A program made the translations under genes and the position numbers. From DSXH01 sp020724325 (GTDB taxonomy: Bacteria > Bacteroidota > Ignavibacteria > Ignavibacteriales > Melioribacteraceae): a stretch of DNA of 64,000 nucleotides. Positions 24,502-33,816 of this stretch are shown here, in pieces (position 1 is the first letter of the stretch; the number at the start of each line of letters is the position of its first letter). The notes below the pieces were generated by a model, which worked only from the letters and a program-made list of their open reading frames with translations, was not told the DNA's origin and made no database searches. The DNA is taken from NCBI GenBank assembly GCA_040756515.1, contig JBFLYW010000005.1:89474-153473 (forward strand). The letters run 5' to 3'.

Positions 24502-25482
24502 ATGAAAACAGAGAACTCAAAAATTTTAGTAATCGGAGGAGCCGGTTTTATCGGTTCATTCGTAGTGGCAGAATTGCTGAAGGAAAAAGTCAATGAAGTA
24601 ATAATATACGATAACTTTGCGCGCGGTAAGAGGAACAACATAAATGAATCTTTAAAGGATCCGCGCTGTTATATTTATACCTCCGGTGGTGATATAAGGG
24701 ACGTTGATATCCTGAACAAAGCGATGGAGGGGGCAGATTATGTGTTTCATCTTGGAGCGATGTGGCTGTTGCACTGTAAAGACTTTCCAAGAACCGCATT
24801 TCACGTTAATATAGAAGGAACATTTAATGTATTGGAAGCATGCGTAAACAATAAGATAAAAAAACTTATCTATTCTTCGTCGGCTTCTGTTTATGGCGAT
24901 GCTGTTGAAATACCAATGACAGAAAACCATCCTTTTAACAACAAAAACTTCTACGGTGCAACTAAAATATCAGGCGAGGCTATGGCAACAGCTTTCAATG
25001 ACAGGTACGGACTGTCGGTGATAGGATTGCGTTATATGAATGTATATGGACCAAACCAGGATCAGAATGCTGCATACAGCGGCGTAATCCCGATAATGCT
25101 GAATAAAATATCTGCAAATGAACAGCCGGTAATAAACGGCGATGGAAGCCAGGCGTATGATTTTATATATGTTGAAGATGCAGCAAGAGCGAATATAGCA
25201 GCATTGGTCTCTGATAAAGAATTTGGTTTTTATAATGTAGGTACCGAAGTGCAAACAACTATCAGGGAACTGTGTGATACAATTTTAGAATTGAAAAAAT
25301 CTGAACTGAAGGTAAAGTACCTGCCTTATTCCAAAGAAGATGCAAGGCAATTTGTACAAAACAGGATCGGTGCAAGGAGGAAATCAGAAGATGAGATTGG
25401 ATTCAGATATAAGTGTGAATTGCGGGAAGGGCTGCAAAAATTAATAGACTGGAGAATTGAAAAAGGAATAGATAAGAGATGA
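24502..25482 (+). CDS. NAD-dependent sugar epimerase/dehydratase
   Basis: A 326-residue extended short-chain dehydrogenase: VIGGAGFIGSFV, FHLGAMWLLHCKDFPR, SSSASVYGD and FYGATKISGEAM with the Tyr/Lys pair. DQNAAYSGVIPIM and GDGSQAYDFIYVEDAA follow the 4-epimerase pattern. It overlaps the aminotransferase gene by four bases, so the epimerase or dehydratase product may feed that enzyme. The substrate is not deducible; UDP- or GDP-sugar are both possible. Confidence 0.85.
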   Translation: MKTENSKILVIGGAGFIGSFVVAELLKEKVNEVIIYDNFARGKRNNINESLKDPRCYIYTSGGDIRDVDILNKAMEGADYVFHLGAMWLLHCKDFPRTAFHVNIEGTFNVLEACVNNKIKKLIYSSSASVYGDAVEIPMTENHPFNNKNFYGATKISGEAMATAFNDRYGLSVIGLRYMNVYGPNQDQNAAYSGVIPIMLNKISANEQPVINGDGSQAYDFIYVEDAARANIAALVSDKEFGFYNVGTEVQTTIRELCDTILELKKSELKVKYLPYSKEDARQFVQNRIGARRKSEDEIGFRYKCELREGLQKLIDWRIEKGIDKR

Positions 25483-26585
25483 ATATACCGTTAATAAAAC
25501 CGTACATTAACGATAATATTAAACAAAAAGTATTAGAAGTTCTGGAAAGCGGCTACCTGACTGAAGGACCGGTAACCAGAAAATTTGAAAAAAAATTCAG
25601 CGAATACATTGGGTCCAAACATTCTATAGCTGTTACTTCCTGCACAACCGGTTTAGAAATTGCATTGCGCAGTTTGAATATCGGTCCTGGAGATGAAGTA
25701 ATTGTGCCGGACTATACATACCCGGCTACAGCTTCTGTTGTAAATATCGTAGGTGCCAAAGCTGTAATTGTAGATATTGATAAGTCTAACATGTTAATCG
25801 ATTATAAAGAAGTAAAGAAAGCAGTTACTGATAAAACGAAAGCAATTATTTCTGTTTCTATTTTTGGAAATCCACTTAATTATCATGAATTAAATAAGAT
25901 TAAAGAAAAATATGGCCTATATATTATAGAAGATGCGGCTTGTTCAGTTGGTGCAGAATTTGAAAATATAAAAGTTGGCAACTGGGCGGATATATCAGTT
26001 TTCTCTTTTCATCCGCGTAAATTTATTACAACTGGTGAAGGTGGAATGATTACTACAAATAATGATGCCCGGGCAGAATGGATGAACTCTTACAAGCATT
26101 TTGGAATGAATATGAATAACGCAGCTAGGGAAGGTATTCAGTTTGACATAATTGGTACAAATTATAAATTAAGCAACATTCTCTCTGCTGTTGGTCTTGG
26201 ACAGTTGGGGATTATTGATAAATTGCTAGCTAAAAGAATTGAGTTAGCAGAAAACTATAAAAAATTGTTAGCACATTATGAACAGGTATTTATTCCAAGA
26301 GTAACGACAAATGGAAAACATTCTTACCAATCTTTCTGCATTTTTATCGATCATCGAGATCGAGTAATGAATGATATGAGAAAACTTGGTATAGAAGTTC
26401 AAATTGGTACTTATTCTCTTCATCTACATAATGCTTTCAAAGAAAATAATAATATTAAATTACACGGCAGTTTTGAAAATAGTTTATATGCTTTTAATCA
26501 TTGTCTGGCTTTACCTCTCTATCACCAATTAACTTTCGAACAACAAAAGTTTATCACAGATAAACTAATAGAAGTGTTGGGATAA
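25479..26585 (+). CDS. PLP-dependent sugar aminotransferase (WbpE-like)
   Basis: A 368-residue DegT/DnrJ/EryC1 aminotransferase: TSCTTGLEIALRSLNIGPGD, IEDAACSVGAEF with the ring-binding Asp, and FSFHPRKFITTGEGGM with the PLP Lys. This second aminotransferase lies with the asparagine synthase, acetyltransferase and WbpG trio. It could supply the 3-amino group of a diacetamido-uronic-acid sugar (WbpE role). The start overlaps the epimerase stop (ATGA). Confidence 0.88.
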   Translation: MNIPLIKPYINDNIKQKVLEVLESGYLTEGPVTRKFEKKFSEYIGSKHSIAVTSCTTGLEIALRSLNIGPGDEVIVPDYTYPATASVVNIVGAKAVIVDIDKSNMLIDYKEVKKAVTDKTKAIISVSIFGNPLNYHELNKIKEKYGLYIIEDAACSVGAEFENIKVGNWADISVFSFHPRKFITTGEGGMITTNNDARAEWMNSYKHFGMNMNNAAREGIQFDIIGTNYKLSNILSAVGLGQLGIIDKLLAKRIELAENYKKLLAHYEQVFIPRVTTNGKHSYQSFCIFIDHRDRVMNDMRKLGIEVQIGTYSLHLHNAFKENNNIKLHGSFENSLYAFNHCLALPLYHQLTFEQQKFITDKLIEVLG

Positions 26586-26589
26586 TACT

Positions 26590-28473
26590 ATGTGTGGTAT
26601 TTTAGGTATATTTAATTTAGATGGCAAACCATTTCCCTTAAACCAACTAAAAAAGATGGCAGAAAAAATTGCTCATCGAGGGCCGGATGGCGAAGGGTAT
26701 TATTTAGATGGGGGGATTGCATTAGCGCATAAGCGACTTGCAATTCTTGACACTTCCTCCAGAGGTAATCAGCCTATGACCTCCAAAGACGGAAACTGGG
26801 TTGTTGTATTTAACGGATGTATTTATAATTTCCTTGAACTTAAACAGGAACTGAAAGCAAAAGGTCATAGTTTTGTCACTGAAACCGATACAGAAGCGTT
26901 AGTTGAGGGACTTGCTGAATATGGTGTATCATTCATCGAAAGATTGAATGGAATGTTTGCAATCGGTGCCTGGAATAAGAAAGATAATGCCGTTTATTTA
27001 AGCAGAGATAAATTCGGTGTAAAACCACTTTATTACTGGTTTAATGGAAAGACCATAGTATTTGCTTCAGAAATTAAAGCGATATTAGCTCACCCCGATT
27101 ATTCTTTTGAAATGAATTATTATGCACTCAATGAATATTTTACATTTCAAAATAATTTTACATTTCAAACTTTTTTTAAAGGAATTTATCTTTTTCCCCA
27201 GGCAAATACAGTGAGGATAGATCGTCAATCAAATAGCGTTATTCATTCATCCTGGTGGGATTATGATTTTAGCAAGCCCGATGAAAAGATGACGTTTGAA
27301 GAAGCTCGTGAAGAAACCTTACGATTATTTAAACAAGCGGTAACAAGGCAGATGATAGCTGATGTTCCGGTTGGGTCATATCTTTCTGGCGGTATGGACT
27401 CAGGATCAGTGGTATCGGTAGCTGCAAAGCATGTAGAACGCTTAACAACATTTACATGCGGGTTTGATATGTCTGAGGTAACAGGTGTGGAAGCTAACTA
27501 TGACGAAAGAAGAGATGCGGAATTATTAGCTAATCATTTTAAGACTGAACATTATGAACAGGTAATGAACGCCGGTGATATCCGATGGTCATTACCAAAA
27601 GTTGTATGGCATCTAGAAGATTTACGAGTAGGCATGTCTTACCCTAATTACTATATAGCAAGATTGGCATCAAAGTTTGTTAAAGTCTGCTTGCAGGGTA
27701 CCGGGGGTGATGAATTATACGGAGGCTATCCATGGCGCTATTACAGAGTATTCGATTCGGTTTCACAGCAGAATTTCTTTGATCAATATTATGGTTTTTG
27801 GCAAAGACTGGTACCGGATGAAAGCAAAAGTGAGTTATTTACAAACGAAGTCTATAAGAACATTGATATTGATGAACCACGAAAAATTTTTGAAAAGGTT
27901 TTCACATTTAACAGCAAATTAAAATACGGCACACCTGAAGAGCATATTCAGAATTCGCTGTATTTTGAAATTAAAACATTCTTACCGGGTTTATTGATTG
28001 TAGGTGATAAACTATCTATGGCGCATGGGCTGGAGGAAAGATTTCCATTTTTGGATAATGATTTAGTAAATTTCGCACAAAAAGTTCCGGTGAAGCACAA
28101 ATTGGCTAATCTGGAAAAAATGAAAAGAATTGATGAAAATGAATTCAGGGACAAAAAAACACTTTATCAGAATTACTCTGACGGTAAAAACGTTCTAAGA
28201 GCTGCAATGAAAGAATTGATACCTGAACAAATGCTTAATAGAAAAAAGCAGGGATTTTCTGCACCTGATGAAAGTTGGTACAGAGGAGAAAATGCCAGAT
28301 ATGTAGAGGAGTTACTTTTAAATGGTAAAGCGCTTTCATTCGAATTCATTAACAGAAGGTATATTGACAGGATTGTACGAGAGCATATAAACTACAGAAT
28401 AAACCACAGACTTTTAATCTGGAGTTTAATGAACTTTGAGTGGTGGTGCCGGATTTTCTTGTATAAAAATTAA
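26590..28473 (+). CDS. asnB: Asparagine synthase (glutamine-hydrolysing)
   Basis: A 627-residue two-domain enzyme. The N-terminal glutaminase starts MCGILGIF with nucleophile Cys2, then AHRGPDGEGYY. The synthetase domain has the PP-loop LSGGMDSGS and the GTGGDELYGGYPWR segment. Inside polysaccharide loci such enzymes amidate uronic-acid carboxylates rather than free aspartate. It is placed between an aminotransferase and a methyltransferase. Full length and all motifs are intact. Confidence 0.9.
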   Translation: MCGILGIFNLDGKPFPLNQLKKMAEKIAHRGPDGEGYYLDGGIALAHKRLAILDTSSRGNQPMTSKDGNWVVVFNGCIYNFLELKQELKAKGHSFVTETDTEALVEGLAEYGVSFIERLNGMFAIGAWNKKDNAVYLSRDKFGVKPLYYWFNGKTIVFASEIKAILAHPDYSFEMNYYALNEYFTFQNNFTFQTFFKGIYLFPQANTVRIDRQSNSVIHSSWWDYDFSKPDEKMTFEEAREETLRLFKQAVTRQMIADVPVGSYLSGGMDSGSVVSVAAKHVERLTTFTCGFDMSEVTGVEANYDERRDAELLANHFKTEHYEQVMNAGDIRWSLPKVVWHLEDLRVGMSYPNYYIARLASKFVKVCLQGTGGDELYGGYPWRYYRVFDSVSQQNFFDQYYGFWQRLVPDESKSELFTNEVYKNIDIDEPRKIFEKVFTFNSKLKYGTPEEHIQNSLYFEIKTFLPGLLIVGDKLSMAHGLEERFPFLDNDLVNFAQKVPVKHKLANLEKMKRIDENEFRDKKTLYQNYSDGKNVLRAAMKELIPEQMLNRKKQGFSAPDESWYRGENARYVEELLLNGKALSFEFINRRYIDRIVREHINYRINHRLLIWSLMNFEWWCRIFLYKN

Positions 28474-28484
28474 TTTTTACAGCA

Positions 28485-29450
28485 ATGGAAAAAATGTTAG
28501 CCAGCTTGTTCGAGAATCCTATAGAACTAAAGGGAAATCTTCTAATTTTTGAGGAAAACAGTAATTATAAATCGCAGAACCAGACGAATAGTATATTTTC
28601 TGAAAAATGGTTGAAAAAGGAAACATCTAAGACTCTCAAAGGTATCGAAGAGTTTCAAAAAACATGGTACATTAAATTATATGGCTTTAGTGATGAAAAC
28701 GATTTAGCATCTTTTCTTAGGGATAAGAAAATAATATTTGATGCTGGATGTGGATTGGGCTATAAAGCCGCATGGTTTGCAAAGTTATCACCGGGAAGTA
28801 TTGTTATAGGAATGGATTTTTCAGAAGCAGCGATTGAAGCCGCAAAATATTATAAAGATATTTCTAATCTGTTCTTTATAAGAGGAGACATTGCCGATAC
28901 AAAAATCAGGAAAAGCAGCATTGACTACATCAGTTGTGATCAGGTAATTCATCATACGCAATTCCCTGAACAGACCTTTTCCCATCTAACCGAATTATTA
29001 ACCAAAAATGGTGAAATAGCTTGTTATGTTTATGCAAAAAAGGCTCTTCCACGAGAGTTATTAGATGAATATTTCAGAAGTTATGCCCCCACACTCACCC
29101 GGGAACAATTGTGGGAGTTTTCCGAGCAGGTTACAGAACTCGGACGGCGATTGAGCGAGCTTAATATAGATATAAAAGTACCTGATATGCCGGTATTAGC
29201 TATAAAGGGCGGTACGTATTCGATTCAAAGATTTATCTATTGGAATTTTTTGAAGTGTTTTTGGAATGAAGAATTTGGATGGGATAACTCTGTCTTAACA
29301 AATTTTGATTGGTACGGTCCCTCAAATGCTGCAAGATATTCCGAGGAAGAATTCAGAGCATGGGTAATTAGTAATAATTTAGAGATTAAATTCTTTCATA
29401 AAGAAGAAGCTTGTTATACAGGAAGGTTCTGTAAACCATATGATTCTTAA
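28485..29450 (+). CDS. SAM-dependent methyltransferase
   Basis: A 321-residue protein with a class I fold at about 80-190: IIFDAGCGLGYKAAWFA (motif I), VIGMDFSEAAIEAAKY, IRGDIADTKIRKSSIDYISC, then an HHT catalytic-like segment. The N-terminal ~80 residues and C-terminal ~120 residues are extra and unclassified. It overlaps the acetyltransferase gene by 11 bases. It probably methylates a sugar or sugar-nucleotide intermediate of this locus. Confidence 0.75.
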   Translation: MEKMLASLFENPIELKGNLLIFEENSNYKSQNQTNSIFSEKWLKKETSKTLKGIEEFQKTWYIKLYGFSDENDLASFLRDKKIIFDAGCGLGYKAAWFAKLSPGSIVIGMDFSEAAIEAAKYYKDISNLFFIRGDIADTKIRKSSIDYISCDQVIHHTQFPEQTFSHLTELLTKNGEIACYVYAKKALPRELLDEYFRSYAPTLTREQLWEFSEQVTELGRRLSELNIDIKVPDMPVLAIKGGTYSIQRFIYWNFLKCFWNEEFGWDNSVLTNFDWYGPSNAARYSEEEFRAWVISNNLEIKFFHKEEACYTGRFCKPYDS

Positions 29451-29955
29451 ATTTATAAGATTTCTTTTGAGATTTAGGCAGAGAAAAATAAAGAAAAAAT
29501 TTAACAGAGTGCTGCCGCTCGGTGATTGTATAATTGACCGATGGGAAAAAGCCAGTTTTTTAGGTTTTGGGAAAGGATCCACTGTTTATGATAATGTATT
29601 AATCATTGGGGATGTAGTTGTGGGAGAAAATACATGGATAGGTCCGAATGTTATTCTTGATGGCAGTGGTGGTTTGAAAATTGGTTCAAACTGTTCGATT
29701 TCTGCCGGTGTTCAAATATATTCACACGATACTGTTAAATGGGCTGTAAGTGGCGGAAAAGAAGATTATGAATATGCAAAAACTACCGTTGAAGACAATT
29801 GTTATATTGCACCAAATGTTATTATTGCAAAAGGGGTAAAGGTTGGTAAAAGTGCTATTATTGGTGCGAACAGTTTTGTAAACAAAGATGTCCCCCCCAA
29901 CACTAAAGCTGCTGGGAATCCAATTAGAATAATTAATCACGCTGGAGATAATTAA
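29440..29955 (+). CDS. Hexapeptide acetyltransferase (WbpD-like)
   Basis: A 171-residue left-handed beta-helix protein: GDVVVGENTWIGPNVILDGS, then IGSNCSISAGVQIYSHDT with the catalytic-type His, VEDNCYIAPNVIIAKGVKVG, and the tail NTKAAGNPIRI. This is the arrangement of sugar N- and O-acetyltransferases such as WbpD. It sits between a methyltransferase and the amidotransferase trio. N-acetylation of the amino sugar made by the enzyme at 25479 is a reasonable guess. Confidence 0.82.
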   Translation: MILKFIRFLLRFRQRKIKKKFNRVLPLGDCIIDRWEKASFLGFGKGSTVYDNVLIIGDVVVGENTWIGPNVILDGSGGLKIGSNCSISAGVQIYSHDTVKWAVSGGKEDYEYAKTTVEDNCYIAPNVIIAKGVKVGKSAIIGANSFVNKDVPPNTKAAGNPIRIINHAGDN

Positions 29956-29956
29956 T

Positions 29957-31111
29957 ATAAAAAATTTAAAGATTTGTTCTAGATGTATCTATGATGATAC
30001 TACACCTGCAATTCAGTTTGATCAAGAAGGAATTTGCAACTATTGCATGATGGTTGATGATTTAAAGAAAGAATATAAGACCGGGACTAGAGAAGGCGAG
30101 AGAAGACTGGGCAGAATAATTGATCAGATTAAAAAAGAAGGCAGGAGAAAAAAATATGATTGTGCAATAGGTATAAGTGGTGGTACTGATTCATCATATA
30201 TGGTTTGTTGGGCGGTTAATAACGGGCTACGACCCCTAGCAGTACACTATGATAACACCTGGAATACAGCAATAGCAACTGAAAATATCAGAAAAGTGTT
30301 AGGCAAATTAAATGTCGATCTTTATACGCATGTGATTGATAATAAAGAGTCCGATGATATATTCAAAGCATTTTTTCTGGCTGGTGTTCCAGAAATTGAA
30401 GCTGCAACTGATCTCGCACTTGCAGAAACTTTATACCGAGCTGCCGCACAATATAAAATTAAATATGTTCTTGAGGGACATTCCTTTATTGCAGAGGGTA
30501 TTACTCCTTTGGGTAAAAATTATTTTGACGGAAGATACATTAAATACATTCATAGAAAATATGGTACCCTTCCAATGAAAACTTATCCATTGATGACATT
30601 TGGAAAGTTTCTTAAGTGGACTACTTATCATAAGATAAAAAAAATCAGACCTCTATGGTACATGAGTTACAGCAAAGAAAGTGCAAGAGTTTTTCTTGAA
30701 AATGAGTTTGGGTGGCAGTACTATGGCGGGCACCATCTTGAAAACCGTATGACGGCATTTTTCCAAAGTATCTATGCACCGCAAAAATTTAATATTGATT
30801 ACCGCAACAATAGTTTGTCTGCCTCAGTAAGAGCTGGAATTATCACCCGCGATGAAGCAATTCAGCAATATTACTATACTGAACCGTATGTTGAACCAGA
30901 GCTAGTTGATTATTTTAAGAAGAGATTAAATTTAAACGATATAGAATATAAAAATATTATGAATGACGTACCAAAATATTGGTATGAATTTCCGACATAT
31001 AAGAGGCGGTTTGAAATACTAAGACCATTCTTCTATTTGTTGATGAAAGCAGATTTAGTCCCAAGAAGTTTTTATATGAAGTATTGTTTCCCTTCAGAGA
31101 ATAATAGATGA
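29957..31111 (+). CDS. wbpG: N-acetyl sugar amidotransferase (WbpG-like), non-canonical start
   Basis: The synthetase part of a three-protein enzyme that uses ammonia from HisH2/HisF2 to turn an N-acetyl group into an acetamidino group. The PP-loop is IGISGGTDSSYM. The N-terminal zinc ribbon CSRC...CNYC is encoded from 29975 onward, upstream of the first ATG (30047). No ATG, GTG or TTG occurs in frame between the preceding stop and CSRC, so the start must be ATT at 29951 or ATA at 29957, just after a GGAG site at 29944-29947. About 384 residues result, the usual length. The exact start is uncertain. Confidence 0.82.
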   Translation: MKNLKICSRCIYDDTTPAIQFDQEGICNYCMMVDDLKKEYKTGTREGERRLGRIIDQIKKEGRRKKYDCAIGISGGTDSSYMVCWAVNNGLRPLAVHYDNTWNTAIATENIRKVLGKLNVDLYTHVIDNKESDDIFKAFFLAGVPEIEAATDLALAETLYRAAAQYKIKYVLEGHSFIAEGITPLGKNYFDGRYIKYIHRKYGTLPMKTYPLMTFGKFLKWTTYHKIKKIRPLWYMSYSKESARVFLENEFGWQYYGGHHLENRMTAFFQSIYAPQKFNIDYRNNSLSASVRAGIITRDEAIQQYYYTEPYVEPELVDYFKKRLNLNDIEYKNIMNDVPKYWYEFPTYKRRFEILRPFFYLLMKADLVPRSFYMKYCFPSENNR

Positions 31112-31719
31112 TAACAATAATAGATTATGGCATGGGGAATCTTGGTTCTATTTATAATATGTTCAAAAGAATTAAGGTTGATTCAGAAATTACCGGTAAT
31201 ATTGTAAAAATTGAAAAGGCAAAAAAAATATTATTGCCTGGAGTGGGTTCATTCGATAAAGCTATTTCAATTATTGATGATTTAGGACTCAGAGAAATAC
31301 TTAATAAAAAAGCTGTAATTGAAAAAATTCCGTTTCTTGGTGTTTGTTTGGGAATGCAGCTTTTAACTGATTTTAGTGAAGAAGGAAATTTACAGGGACT
31401 GTGTTACATTTCTGCGAAAACAATTAAGTTCAAATTCTCAGATAATCATTACAAGATTCCGCATATGGGATGGAATTCTGTAAAATTAACAGGTAGTAAT
31501 GCATTAATACGGGACCTGCCTGAAGAACCCCGCTTTTATTTTGTTCATTCCTACTATGTAAAAGTTGAAGATAAAAGTAATACGCTCTTAAAAACAATGT
31601 ATGGTGGCATTGAGTTCGATTCTGCCATTGCGAAGGATAATATTTATGGAGTGCAATTCCACCCTGAAAAGAGTCATAGGTATGGCATGAAACTGCTGGA
31701 AAATTTTGCAAGAATCTGA
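31108..31719 (+). CDS. hisH: Glutamine amidotransferase subunit HisH2
   Basis: A 203-residue class I glutaminase producing ammonia for the WbpG enzyme. It shows LLPGVGSF, the nucleophile Cys in FLGVCLGMQLL, and His/Glu in GVQFHPEKS. It resembles histidine-pathway HisH, but its location between WbpG and HisF2, with four-base and one-base overlaps, assigns it to acetamidino-sugar synthesis. C-terminal fragments of a second HisH occur three times near 49.4, 53.5 and 54.7 kb. Confidence 0.9.
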   Translation: MITIIDYGMGNLGSIYNMFKRIKVDSEITGNIVKIEKAKKILLPGVGSFDKAISIIDDLGLREILNKKAVIEKIPFLGVCLGMQLLTDFSEEGNLQGLCYISAKTIKFKFSDNHYKIPHMGWNSVKLTGSNALIRDLPEEPRFYFVHSYYVKVEDKSNTLLKTMYGGIEFDSAIAKDNIYGVQFHPEKSHRYGMKLLENFARI

Positions 31720-32483
31720 TGTTAAGAACCCGTGTCATACCCTGTTTACAGCTAATTGATCAAAGTCTTGTTAAGACGATAAAATTTAAAAAGTATAATT
31801 ATATTGGTGATCCGATAAATACTGTAAGGATATTTAATGAGCTTGAGGTTGATGAACTCTGCTTCCTTGATATAAGGGCAACTATTGAAAAACGCGAGCC
31901 CAATTTAAGGTTACTGAAGGCGATCGCTGATGAATGTTTTATGCCTTTATCTTATGGAGGAGGATTAAAAGACTTTGACATGGCAAGTAAGATTTTTTCA
32001 ATTGGTTTTGAAAAAGTGGTAATTAATTCATTTGCTATTGAGGATCCGGAATTCATTACCATTATCGCTGAACATTATGGTACTCAGGCTGTTATAGGCT
32101 CTATTGATATAAAAAAAACAGTGCTTGGAAAATATCAGGTTTATACAAAAGATGGCACAGAAAAAACAAAATTGAACCCAGTTGAATGGGCTATGGAATT
32201 AGAAGAAAGAGGTGCAGGTGAATTGCTGGTAACTTCTATGGATAAGGATGGCACCTGGGAGGGATTTGATATTGATATTACAAAGAAAATCTCCGAGGCT
32301 GTTTCAATTCCTGTCATAGCAAATGGAGGGGCTGGATCTGTTAGCCATATTGGTGAAGTGATAAAAAATGGAAGAGCTGATGCAGTAGCACTTGGAAGTA
32401 TGGTGGTTTACCAAAAAAAAGGGATGGGGGTGTTGGTTAATTTCCCCAATAAAAATGAGTTAGAATTCATATTGAATGAGTAA
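31719..32483 (+). CDS. hisF: HisF-like ammonia-channelling subunit HisF2
   Basis: A 254-residue TIM barrel of the HisA/HisF family: LEVDELCFLDIRAT, MPLSYGGGLKDF, SIDIKKT, and IANGGAGSVSH. The N-terminal motif reads RVIPCLQLIDQ, lacking the catalytic Asp of canonical HisF (IIPCLD). This is expected for the sugar-amidotransferase partner, which needs only the channel and HisH docking. It is therefore not the histidine enzyme. It overlaps the next glycosyltransferase gene by eight bases. A stub of a second copy lies at 50082. Confidence 0.88.
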   Translation: MLRTRVIPCLQLIDQSLVKTIKFKKYNYIGDPINTVRIFNELEVDELCFLDIRATIEKREPNLRLLKAIADECFMPLSYGGGLKDFDMASKIFSIGFEKVVINSFAIEDPEFITIIAEHYGTQAVIGSIDIKKTVLGKYQVYTKDGTEKTKLNPVEWAMELEERGAGELLVTSMDKDGTWEGFDIDITKKISEAVSIPVIANGGAGSVSHIGEVIKNGRADAVALGSMVVYQKKGMGVLVNFPNKNELEFILNE

Positions 32484-33816
32484 GGTAAAAATTATACATC
32501 TTTTATGTCATCTTCCTTTATTCGCTCACAAGAATATGATGGCAGAGGAATATTTCGATGTTCCGGAAAAAGGAAAATATCACAAACTCGATTATCCACC
32601 TTATTGGGTTGGCTTTTTTGCACAGGATCATAATGCTTTTGCAGCAAAAGATTTCCTTGAACTTACGGATGAATTCGAAATTGAATGCTGGCGACCTTAC
32701 GGCTATGGACTGAGAGAATCTCATGAAGAAAATGTTAATGGAATAAAACACAGAGTGTTTCCTGCTTATCAAAAAAAATATCCGCAAATTGGGAGTATAA
32801 CCTGGTCAGATGAATTATACAATGCTCTTATAGATGAAATCAATAAAGACAAGATAATTCTCAATATAAGTGTTGGGCATGCGTGGTTTCACATAAAGCT
32901 AATGAGAAAAATCAAAAAATTAAAAGACAAATTCGGACTTGTGGCAATTCACCGAAGTGGGGGATTCCGGAGTATGAGCTATTCACAACTTCAATTCTGG
33001 AAGAAACTAATAAAATGGTATTATTTTTTAGAATCAAGAATTGACGCAGATTCATTAAAACAATGCGACAAATATCTGATCAGTGCTTTGCCTGAGTTAG
33101 AGTATATAAAGAAGAAAAAAAAAGATATTCCTGCTGAATTCTTTATGGAAGGTGTTGACTTTTCGAAATACCGGGTTCTAAATAAAGAAGAGAAAAGGAG
33201 GTTAAGAGAGGAACTTAGGCTACCACTTGAAAAGAAAATTCTTATTGCGTATGGGAATTGGAAATCGAATGATTATGGTTATCAGCATCTTCTTGAAGTG
33301 TTCAGAAGCATTAAAAAAACTGACGAAGGTAATGACCTTGAACTTGTAATGATAGGCGGATACAAAAACCAGGACCTATACCAGATTGGTGTTGAATCAG
33401 GAGCTATAATGATAGAAAAAGTCAGTAAGAGTACTTTTATAAATTATTTGGAAGCATCCGATTTTTTTGTCCAGGCTGTTTTTTCATGGGGCTTTGTTCT
33501 ATTTGGTGGTTTTGGTACTGCAATGATAGAGGCGTTAGCATGTGGGCTCCCAGTCATTTCAAATAATATTATACATTTTCCCGGTACTATTGAAGAAAGA
33601 AAGAAATTAGGGCTTGATATGCCTGATCAAGCATCTCTGCGAGCAAATATTATCCATATGAAAAATAATCTATCAGAATTTACGGAATGCAGAGAGACAG
33701 CAATTAAATATTATGATCTGAATGATACAAGTACGTACTTATTAAATTTGTACAGACAACTTTCTTTTAAATATTTCGGAGTTGATACATCATTACTGAA
33801 TACAAAAGGGTTATAG
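32476..33816 (+). CDS. Glycosyltransferase (GT4-like)
   Basis: A 446-residue GT-B enzyme. The N-terminal half begins VKIIHLLCHLPLF. The C-terminal nucleotide-sugar domain runs from KKILIAYGNWKSNDYGYQ through FGGFGTAMIEALACGLPVIS, the E-x7-E-like site. The protein is cytoplasmic or membrane-associated and would add one sugar to the lipid-linked unit. A long insert of charged residues (KKKKKDIPAEF) precedes the second domain. Donor and acceptor are not deducible. Confidence 0.78.
   Translation: MSKVKIIHLLCHLPLFAHKNMMAEEYFDVPEKGKYHKLDYPPYWVGFFAQDHNAFAAKDFLELTDEFEIECWRPYGYGLRESHEENVNGIKHRVFPAYQKKYPQIGSITWSDELYNALIDEINKDKIILNISVGHAWFHIKLMRKIKKLKDKFGLVAIHRSGGFRSMSYSQLQFWKKLIKWYYFLESRIDADSLKQCDKYLISALPELEYIKKKKKDIPAEFFMEGVDFSKYRVLNKEEKRRLREELRLPLEKKILIAYGNWKSNDYGYQHLLEVFRSIKKTDEGNDLELVMIGGYKNQDLYQIGVESGAIMIEKVSKSTFINYLEASDFFVQAVFSWGFVLFGGFGTAMIEALACGLPVISNNIIHFPGTIEERKKLGLDMPDQASLRANIIHMKNNLSEFTECRETAIKYYDLNDTSTYLLNLYRQLSFKYFGVDTSLLNTKGL

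Noticed and set aside
31108..32483. HisH and HisF as histidine-biosynthesis genes
   Set aside because: No other his genes are present, they follow WbpG with overlaps, and HisF lacks the PCLD aspartate, so the sugar amidotransferase role fits better.
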